DNA from: DAOTZU01 sp034433995
GTDB lineage: Bacteria > Chloroflexota > Anaerolineae > UBA1429
Direction: 5' to 3'
Assembly: GCA_034433995.1 (NCBI GenBank)
Contig: DAOTZU010000068.1
Span: 1 to 8,345, forward strand
Length of the DNA stretch: 8,345 nucleotides
Positions within the stretch are counted from its first letter, which is position 1. Every line of letters begins with the position of its first letter. Positions 1 to 4,957 of the stretch are shown here, piece after piece. The translations under genes and the position numbers were made by a program. The notes under the pieces were generated by a model, which made no database searches, had not been told where the DNA came from, and saw only the letters and a list, made by a program, of their open reading frames with translations.

Positions 1-1268
1 TTGGCCAAGGCCACGTAAAGGGCAGCCCGGACAAAAGCGGCGAGATTATCCATCCGCCAGATGGCGAGGCCGCCCACCACGCCGCCCATGAGGGCCAGGA
101 CCGTCAGTTCGATGGACCCGCCGGCGTTAAAGCCCACCAAAACGGCCATCAAGGCGGAGGTGAACATGGCCAGGTGCACATCCAACAAGATGGCCACCAG
201 CATGGAGATGGCCGCTGTGGGGAAAAGGTAGGGCAACAAAGTGCGTCCGGGGATGGCAGCCCGCGCCGCCAACCCGGCCAGAACCAAGATGAGAACAAAG
301 AGCAGCTCCCGGCGCGGTCGGCCCAAAAGCAAAGGCTGGCTGCGGACCACGTACACGCTCAGTGAGATGACCAGCACCGCCGCGAACAACATCACGCCCA
401 CGCGGTCTTGCCAGGTGATGCTGGCTTGGAGCAGGTTCAACACCTGAAGCTTTTCCAGGGCCAGCGCCGTGGCGATCTCCCCTTCCCGCAGGATGGATTC
501 TCCGGCGCGGATGCTCACATACACCGGCTCCACGGCGTTGCGGGCCGCCTCGCGGCTGAGGGCGGTCTGTTTCGCGTCGTAGAAGGTGTTGGCCACGATC
601 AGGTTCTGGAGGAACGCGTTCACCACGGCGTGCTCATCCGCCGGCAGGGTGTAGCGGATCAAGCGCGTGGCGCGCCGGCGGGCCTCCAGGAGCTGGTTCG
701 GCCGGATCTCCTCGCGGAGGGTCGCCTCCAAGACACGCAGCGTCTCGGTGATCACCCCTTGCCAGCGCGGCTCGCTCAAGGCCAGGACGATCTGGATCGT
801 CTCGGCGGGGAGGGGAAAATCGGTCAACTCGCGGAGGGCGGCGATTTTCTCGTCCTCGCCGGTGGCCGGGTCTTGGCGGATGGTGCTGATCTGGGCGGTG
901 ATCTCGCGGGCGTACTGGAGCTGCTGCTGCATCAATTGCAGATCGGGCCCCACATACACGTCTTCCACCTTGGCGGCGGCCAACGCCCTGGCCTCTTGGG
1001 TTTTCACATTGCTGAGGTAGGTGAGCTGACGTGGTGCTTTGATATCCCGCGGCGCAGGCTCGCCGACCACGACGCGCACCCGCTCAGGGGAGGGGTAAAA
1101 GAGGAGGATAGCGCTCCAGGAGAGCAAGACCAAAAGGGCAAAGAGAACGGCACGCAGGGCCTGACGAAGGGGCGTTTCTTTGTGCTGAGGCGGACCGGCC
1201 GGCCTGTTTCCACGCATCGTGCCCGCGGAGGGTCTTTTCATGCTCTCTTTGCCAAACCTCGGGGGCAT
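1..1268 (-). CDS. pgpH: 7TM-HD family membrane protein, PgpH/YqfF type (c-di-AMP phosphodiesterase), 3' end outside window
   Basis: Only the N-terminal two thirds or so is present; the frame is open to the left edge with no stop. Numbering is from the ATG at 1268. A short cytoplasmic lead is followed by a membrane helix at about residues 40-58, then a soluble 7TMR-HDED-like region (about 65-275) ending in the family signature AGESILREGE near residue 260. Several hydrophobic helices begin near residue 284 (for example MLFAAVLVISLSVYVV), matching the 7TM part. The catalytic HD domain that hydrolyses cyclic di-AMP in characterised PgpH proteins would lie beyond the window, so activity cannot be judged. 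The start is uncertain. ATG 1268 has AGGAG only 3 nt upstream; ATG 1241, nine codons later, has only a weak AGAGAG. The gene is third in the rpsU-yqeY operon. In related genomes ybeY commonly follows, but that is outside the window. Confidence 0.86.
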   Translation of the reverse strand, partial: MPPRFGKESMKRPSAGTMRGNRPAGPPQHKETPLRQALRAVLFALLVLLSWSAILLFYPSPERVRVVVGEPAPRDIKAPRQLTYLSNVKTQEARALAAAKVEDVYVGPDLQLMQQQLQYAREITAQISTIRQDPATGEDEKIAALRELTDFPLPAETIQIVLALSEPRWQGVITETLRVLEATLREEIRPNQLLEARRRATRLIRYTLPADEHAVVNAFLQNLIVANTFYDAKQTALSREAARNAVEPVYVSIRAGESILREGEIATALALEKLQVLNLLQASITWQDRVGVMLFAAVLVISLSVYVVRSQPLLLGRPRRELLFVLILVLAGLAARAAIPGRTLLPYLFPTAAISMLVAILLDVHLAMFTSALMAVLVGFNAGGSIELTVLALMGGVVGGLAIWRMDNLAAFVRAALYVALA

Positions 1269-1330
1269 CCGCTCCTGATAGGGATGCAGGAGAAAGCGAG
1301 CGCAGCGGATGGGGGGGTCCCCCATCCGCT
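1266..1330 (-). promoter_or_regulatory. Intercistronic hairpin with alternative pairing between yqeY stop and pgpH start
   Basis: Positions 1304-1315 and 1319-1330 are perfect 12-nt inverted repeats (AGCGGATGGGGG and its complement) with a 3-nt loop. On the minus-strand mRNA the stem begins within the yqeY stop codon. The segment CATCCGCT (mRNA sense, 1311-1304) can also pair with a second copy of AGCGGATG at 1273-1266, which contains the pgpH ATG at 1268 and adjoins AGGAG. The two pairings exclude each other. A smaller 6-bp stem (1287-1282 with 1270-1265) places the AGGAG in its loop. No run of U follows the main stem, so a simple intrinsic terminator is unlikely. The structure is seen in the sequence; a regulatory role is inferred. 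Confidence 0.5.
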
Positions 1331-1787
1331 ATTGGGCCAAAACTTGGCGCACCACTTCGTTGATCAGCTTGCCGTCCGCGCGGCCCTTGAGCTGCGCCAT
1401 GGCGGCGCGCATCACGGCGCCCATGGCGCCGGGGCCGCTCACCCCCAGCTCGCGGACGATGCCGCGCACGATCTCGGTGATCTCTTCGCGGGAGAGTTGT
1501 TGAGGCAGGTATTCGGCCAACACGCGCAGGCCGGCCTCCTCCTCGGCCACCAGGTCTTGGCGCCCTCCCTTGCGAAAGAGCTCCAAGGCCTCGTTGCGGC
1601 GCTTGATCTCACGGGCGATGAGGTCTTGGATCTCTTGCTCTGTGAGCGGGCGTTGCAAAGCGATCTCGCTATTTTGGATGGCCGCTCGCACCATGCGGAT
1701 CGCCTCGCGGCGAGGCACATCTTTGGTGCGCATGGCCTGTTGCAGATCGGCCAGCAATCGTTCCCGAAGATCCATCGCGGTACTCAT
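1329..1787 (-). CDS. yqeY: GatB/YqeY domain-containing protein
   Basis: From the ATG at 1787 this encodes 152 residues, close to the usual length of about 150 for YqeY. The protein is the stand-alone form of the helical tail domain of GatB, the tRNA-binding end of the Asp/Glu-tRNA amidotransferase; the function of free YqeY is not settled. Features seen: the opening MDLRERLLADLQQAMRTKD, the segment RMVRAAIQNSEIA, an acidic-basic helix (LIAREIKRRNEALELFRKGG), LAEYLPQQLS, and the closing GAVMRAAMAQLKGRADG with INEVVRQVL. An in-frame GTG at 1820 would add 11 residues (MPPCRGCIIVG) unlike the family, so I prefer 1787; ATG 1775 is also possible. None of these starts has a strong Shine-Dalgarno sequence. 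The gene lies about 48 nt after rpsU and is presumably co-transcribed with it. Confidence 0.92.
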   Translation of the reverse strand: MSTAMDLRERLLADLQQAMRTKDVPRREAIRMVRAAIQNSEIALQRPLTEQEIQDLIAREIKRRNEALELFRKGGRQDLVAEEEAGLRVLAEYLPQQLSREEITEIVRGIVRELGVSGPGAMGAVMRAAMAQLKGRADGKLINEVVRQVLAQ

Positions 1788-1835
1788 CCCAACGATGATG
1801 CAGCCACGGCAGGGGGGCACTCCGCCAGGCTGGGC

Positions 1836-2042
1836 CTAGTACTTGCGCATCTGGGCTTTGAGGGTCGTGCGCCGGCTCTTGCGCATCTTGGCGGCCTTTT
1901 TGCGCTTCCGGATCTGGCTTGGCTTCTCGTAGAAGCGGCGCTGCCGAACCTCGGAGAGGATGCGATCCTCCTGGACGACCTTCTTAAAGCGTCTCAGGAC
2001 GTTCTCGAAGGACTCTCCCTTTTCGACAATGACCTGTGTCAA
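1836..2042 (-). CDS. rpsU: 30S ribosomal protein bS21, TTG start
   Basis: The 68-residue, highly basic product matches bS21, a late-assembling protein of the 30S platform near the 3' end of 16S rRNA. Seen in order: MTQVIVEKGESFENVLRRFKK (typical bS21 N-terminus), a middle with EVRQRRFYEKPSQ, and a Lys/Arg-rich tail RKRKKAAKMRKSRR. The start codon is TTG at 2042-2040. An in-frame TAA lies two codons upstream (2048-2046), no in-frame ATG or GTG precedes the conserved N-terminus, and AAGGGGGGG ends 7 nt before the TTG, so this start is nearly forced. It is the first gene of the minus-strand operon with yqeY and pgpH, downstream of a consensus promoter, which fits strong growth-linked expression. 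Confidence 0.95.
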   Translation of the reverse strand: MTQVIVEKGESFENVLRRFKKVVQEDRILSEVRQRRFYEKPSQIRKRKKAAKMRKSRRTTLKAQMRKY

Positions 2043-2077
2043 CCCTTATCCCCCCCTTCTACCGTGGAAAAATCCAT
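2039..2077 (-). other. Possible 12-codon leader peptide overlapping the rpsU start
   Basis: In the rpsU leader an ATG at 2077 has GGAG 5 nt upstream and reads MDFSTVEGGDKG, then TGA at 2041-2039. That stop overlaps the rpsU TTG (2042-2040) in the arrangement TTGA. Such overlap is typical of translational coupling, where a terminating ribosome restarts on the next gene. No homology to any known leader peptide is recognised and a 39-nt frame can arise by chance, so this is a candidate only. Confidence 0.3.
2050..2058 (-). promoter_or_regulatory. Shine-Dalgarno sequence for rpsU
   Basis: On the minus strand AAGGGGGGG ends 7 nt before the TTG of rpsU. It is a G-rich Shine-Dalgarno in which one G would pair with U of the anti-SD. 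It supports the TTG start. Confidence 0.6.
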
Positions 2078-2107
2078 GCTCTCTCCGGCTTTTTGGACCG
2101 GGCTTTT

Positions 2108-2136
2108 ATTATACGTTCGGGCAGAAGGTATGTCAA
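2108..2136 (-). promoter_or_regulatory. Sigma70-type promoter of the rpsU operon
   Basis: The minus strand has TTGACA (2136-2131) and TATAAT (2113-2108) separated by exactly 17 nt, a perfect match to the housekeeping consensus. Transcription would start near 2101, giving a leader of about 58 nt before rpsU. Confidence 0.88.
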
Positions 2137-2155
2137 GTTTTGCGGCGGGGCCCGA

Positions 2156-2184
2156 TTGACCCTCCTCCCCGGCCATGCTATAAT
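2156..2184 (+). promoter_or_regulatory. Sigma70-type promoter of the lipoprotein operon, extended -10
   Basis: TTGACC (2156-2161) and TATAAT (2179-2184) are 17 nt apart, and TG at 2176-2177 gives an extended -10 (TGCTATAAT). The predicted start is near 2191, about 47 nt before the lipoprotein ATG. The -35 box is 19 nt from the -35 box of the divergent rpsU promoter, so one regulator bound between them could act on both. Confidence 0.85.
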
Positions 2185-2202
2185 CCCGGCGTCATACCCT
2201 AT

Positions 2203-2224
2203 CATGCGGTCCAGCATACGCATG
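2203..2224 (+). promoter_or_regulatory. Small leader hairpin upstream of the lipoprotein ribosome binding site
   Basis: CATGCG (2203-2208) and CGCATG (2219-2224) form a 6-bp perfect stem with a 10-nt loop in the predicted 5' leader. It ends 3 nt before the AAAGG Shine-Dalgarno (2228-2232). It is short and could be chance; it leaves the ribosome site free. Confidence 0.25.
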
Positions 2225-2237
2225 GCGAAAGGTTCCG

Positions 2238-4592
2238 ATGCGCTCTTTGGCTCTGAAGGTCCGCTCCCTCCTGGTGCTTGCGCTGGTCGGCGCGCACGTG
2301 TTGGCATGCCGTTCGCAGCCGGAGGCGCCCCTGGCGCGCTACACGGTGCTCTTGTCCGCTCCGCAGGCCCAGGAGGTGGTCGTGCGGGCGCGCTTCACCG
2401 GTCTCGCCGGCGCTACCCGTGAGCTGGCGCTGTGTCGTTATTGGGCCGGCTATGGCGATCTGGGCGCGCAGGTGGCATGGGTGCGCTTGAACGCCGGCCG
2501 GGCCCGGGAGGTGCTCTTGGAACGCGGCGCAGAGGATCCTCTGTTTGTGCGTTGGCCTCTGGGTGTTCCCGTCGGCGGAACATGGGGGGTGGAATACGCG
2601 CTGAGGTTCGCGGGCCAAGATGGCGCTCCCCCCTCTTACGTGACCTCCGATCACGCGCTGCTCCTCAGTCGCTCCCTTTTCCTCGTACCGGATTCCTGGT
2701 TGGCCCAACCGCGAGCGGCTTGGGCGGGCCGCGTGGAGGTGCAGGTGCAGGCGCCTGCGGGCTGGGCGGTGTATGCCCCCTGGCCGGCCAACGACCGCGG
2801 CGAGGGCTATCTTCCGCCCCATCTGGAGGGCCTTTGGGATGGGGCCCTGGCTTTGGGCCCGTATCGGGGCTATGCGCTGCCGGGCGAGGCGGCCCAGGTG
2901 CATCTGCTGCTTTCGCCCGCCATCGGTCCGGCCCAAGCGGAGGCCCTGGCGGCCCAATTGGGGCAGCAGATCCTGGCCGTGGCCCGGTTTTTTGGCCGTT
3001 CCCCCACGCTCCAGGATGAGATGACGTTCTGGGCTGTGGTGGCCACCCCCAACAACCTGGCCGAACCGACGGGGATGGCCCTGGGCGAGGATTGGCTGGT
3101 GTTGGGCACGCCGGCCACCCCCCCATCCACCCTGCCAGATGTGGCCCGCCGCGCCGCCGTGGAATTGTGGAGCGGCGGCGCCCTGCGGCCCGGCCCGCGC
3201 TACGGCGCGCCTCCCCTCCCGGCGGAGAGCTGGCTCAGCTCCGGCTGGAGCGCTTATTTGTCCTGGCGGATGGCTTTGGAGGCGCGCCAGGTCTCGGCCA
3301 TCGCCTTTTGGGGCGAGATGCGCCGCCTGGCCCGACGGTTCCAGGATCCCACCTGGGCCGAGACCAGCCTGGCTCAGGCCGTCGCCCAAGGGCCTGCCGA
3401 TCCCGGCCTGGCCCTTGTGGCCCGCGAAAAGGGGATGTTGGCCGCCCTGATCCTGGATGATCACCTGCGCCGGGATAGCGGCCAGCGGGCCGACCTGGGA
3501 ATGGCCCTCCGTGAGCTGTGGCAGAGACAAAACTATTACGTCACCGGGCGCTGGTTGGCGCAAGACCAGGTGGTGGCGCTCTTGAGCGAACTGGCCGGCA
3601 AGGATTACGCTCCCCTCTACCGCGCCTTGGTGGAGGAAACGGGCCCCTGGGATCTGGCGGCGATCCCTGAGCTGGCCGCTCCAGATCTGGGTGAGACGCG
3701 GGTGGCTATCGCCCCCGATGGGGTGCCCCTGGTCTATCAATGGCTCGACGGCCCCAGCCGGCGCGTGGCCATTTACTTGAGCGATGGTCCCGGCGCCCTG
3801 CCCTACGATCTCCTCTCCCTTTATGGCGAGGCCCTGCGGGGATATCTAGACGTGGCGTATCTGGAACAGCGCGGCAGCGGCCGTTCGGGCCGGGGAGGCT
3901 ATAGCCTGGATGCCTTTATCAACGATATCGAAGTGCTGCGCGAGGATCTCGGCGCGCGCCAGGTGGTGCTCCTGGGCCACGGTTGGGGCGGGTATTGCGC
4001 CCTGGTGTACGCCGCCCGCTATCCGGAGCGGATCGACGCCCTGATCCTCCTTTCGCCCATCCCCTCCTTCACCCGCTTGGTGCAGGCGGAGCTGGAGGCC
4101 TTTCGCGGGCAACGACCCAGCTTGCAGAGCGCCACCCTCGCCCAGGCCGAGCCGCTCCTCCGCCGGGGAGTGACGACGGGAGCCGATTTCGTCCTCTTGC
4201 AGCAACTGCTGGCCCGCGAGGGCCTTTTCGGCAGCGACTTGGCCGGAGCCGAGGCCAGGCTTCAGGCCCTCTATGGGCAATGGACGGAGCTTGCCCTCCT
4301 GCCGGCCGGCATCCCTTGGCGCAACGAGACCATCCTGCCGACGCTCCTGGCCAGGGATGGCCTCCTCCAGGCGGACCCCGCAACCGGGCTGGGCCCCGGC
4401 GGTTACCCCGCCCTGATTTTGCGCGGCCAGCGCGACCGCGTCCTTTCCGCCTCTTTGCTCCAAGGGCTCGGTAAACAGATCAAGGGCACCTATCGCGAAA
4501 TCCCCGGCGCGGGCTATCTTGTGCACCTGGATAACCCCAGCAGCACCCTGGGGGAGATCATCGCCTTTCTGGAGGCACATCCGCAATCCTGA
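2238..4592 (+). CDS. Lipoprotein: degenerate M1/M61-like peptidase domain fused to degenerate S33-like alpha/beta hydrolase domain
   Basis: The product has 784 residues. ATG 2238 has AAAGG 5 nt upstream. Residues 1-23 form a lipoprotein signal with lipobox VLA-C24, so surface anchoring is likely. About 30-480 resembles the M1/M61 gluzincin fold, with LW followed by ALRP, WLSSGWSAY, and EKGMLAALILDDHLR before a LRELW helix. The HExxH position reads R305-A-A-V-E309 and the later Glu ligand is S335, so zinc binding is not expected. About 490-784 resembles S33 hydrolases such as prolyl iminopeptidase: SDGPG (515-519) where HGGPG is usual, YLEQRGSGRSG (541 on), and the nucleophile elbow GHGWGG with Gly582 in place of Ser. 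Asp733 is kept (RGQRD) but the usual GAGH reads GAGY with Tyr760. I infer a non-catalytic binding or scaffold protein. It heads the five-gene operon. Fold assignment is by motif order only; that for the first half is less certain. Confidence 0.8.
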   Translation: MRSLALKVRSLLVLALVGAHVLACRSQPEAPLARYTVLLSAPQAQEVVVRARFTGLAGATRELALCRYWAGYGDLGAQVAWVRLNAGRAREVLLERGAEDPLFVRWPLGVPVGGTWGVEYALRFAGQDGAPPSYVTSDHALLLSRSLFLVPDSWLAQPRAAWAGRVEVQVQAPAGWAVYAPWPANDRGEGYLPPHLEGLWDGALALGPYRGYALPGEAAQVHLLLSPAIGPAQAEALAAQLGQQILAVARFFGRSPTLQDEMTFWAVVATPNNLAEPTGMALGEDWLVLGTPATPPSTLPDVARRAAVELWSGGALRPGPRYGAPPLPAESWLSSGWSAYLSWRMALEARQVSAIAFWGEMRRLARRFQDPTWAETSLAQAVAQGPADPGLALVAREKGMLAALILDDHLRRDSGQRADLGMALRELWQRQNYYVTGRWLAQDQVVALLSELAGKDYAPLYRALVEETGPWDLAAIPELAAPDLGETRVAIAPDGVPLVYQWLDGPSRRVAIYLSDGPGALPYDLLSLYGEALRGYLDVAYLEQRGSGRSGRGGYSLDAFINDIEVLREDLGARQVVLLGHGWGGYCALVYAARYPERIDALILLSPIPSFTRLVQAELEAFRGQRPSLQSATLAQAEPLLRRGVTTGADFVLLQQLLAREGLFGSDLAGAEARLQALYGQWTELALLPAGIPWRNETILPTLLARDGLLQADPATGLGPGGYPALILRGQRDRVLSASLLQGLGKQIKGTYREIPGAGYLVHLDNPSSTLGEIIAFLEAHPQS

Positions 4593-4624
4593 TCATCTAG
4601 ACCAAAGGGGGTCACCATGATCAG
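4589..4624 (+). promoter_or_regulatory. Hairpin joining the lipoprotein stop codon to the CBM48 start codon
   Basis: CTGATCAT (4589-4596) pairs perfectly with ATGATCAG (4617-4624). Inside, GACC (4600-4603) pairs with GGTC (4610-4613), leaving a symmetric 3x3 internal loop and the hexaloop AAAGGG. The left arm contains the lipoprotein TGA and the right arm contains the CBM48 ATG, while the apical part holds the Shine-Dalgarno. A ribosome ending the upstream gene would open the structure, so translational coupling is a reasonable inference. Confidence 0.5.
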
Positions 4625-4916
4625 CAAAAGTCCCGGCTCCAAGCCCGATACCGTTCTGGTCACTTTTCGGCTGCCGGCCACCATCTGGGCAGAGACCGTG
4701 CACCTGGTGGGGGATTTCAACGGCTGGAATCGCCACAGTCATCCCCTCACCCGCTCGCGAGAGGACGAGTGCTGGCAGATCACCTTGGAGTTCGAGCGCA
4801 ACCGCGTCTTTCAGTTCCGGTATCTTGTCAACGGCACCGACTGGCAGAACGATTGGTGTGCCGATCGTTACGTGCCCAATCCTTTTGGCGGGGATAATTC
4901 GGTACTGGAAACCTGA
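4617..4916 (+). CDS. Stand-alone CBM48 / AMPK-type glycogen-binding domain protein
   Basis: This 99-residue protein is almost entirely one early-set (isoamylase N-terminal, CBM48) domain. Seen: VTFRLPATIWAETVHLVGDFNGWN (about 15-38), LTRSREDECWQITLEFE, the core strand VFQFRYLVNGTDWQNDW, and the closing CADRYVPNPFGGDNSV. In AMPK beta-subunits and branching enzymes this domain binds alpha-glucans such as glycogen. Free-standing bacterial copies are known but their partner is usually unclear. No signal peptide or membrane segment is seen, so it is probably cytoplasmic, unlike the lipoprotein before it. GGGGG ends 5 nt before the ATG. No catalytic domain follows in frame: the stop at 4914-4916 is real and the next gene is unrelated. 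A role in carbohydrate sensing is inference. Confidence 0.9.
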   Translation: MISKSPGSKPDTVLVTFRLPATIWAETVHLVGDFNGWNRHSHPLTRSREDECWQITLEFERNRVFQFRYLVNGTDWQNDWCADRYVPNPFGGDNSVLET

Positions 4917-4957
4917 GGCACACAGAGGGTCATCTACCCGATGGTTCAGGTCGACCT

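Noticed and set aside
1304..1330. The 12-bp hairpin as an intrinsic terminator
   Set aside because: No U-tract follows on either strand; only a dispersed TTTCT is found about 7-11 nt beyond the stem on the minus strand.
2037..2042. TTGACA at the rpsU start as a -35 box
   Set aside because: It is part of the first two codons, and no -10 box lies about 17 nt downstream.
408..2159. Long plus-strand open frame (583 codons) across pgpH, yqeY and rpsU
   Set aside because: It is antisense to three recognisable genes, has low-complexity Gly/Leu/His-rich content and no known motif; a GC-rich shadow frame.
2204..2422. Upstream ATG frame overlapping the lipoprotein start
   Set aside because: It has no Shine-Dalgarno, is out of frame with the gene, and the product shows no recognisable feature.
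2202..3740. Long minus-strand open frame (512 codons) opposite the lipoprotein gene
   Set aside because: Composition is Gln/Gly/Arg/His-rich with no domain, and the plus-strand frame has a lipobox, fold motifs and promoter.
4948..4957. Palindrome AGGTCGACCT just before the phosphohydrolase ATG as an operator
   Set aside because: A single 10-bp palindrome in a GC-rich genome inside an operon; no second copy or nearby promoter was found.
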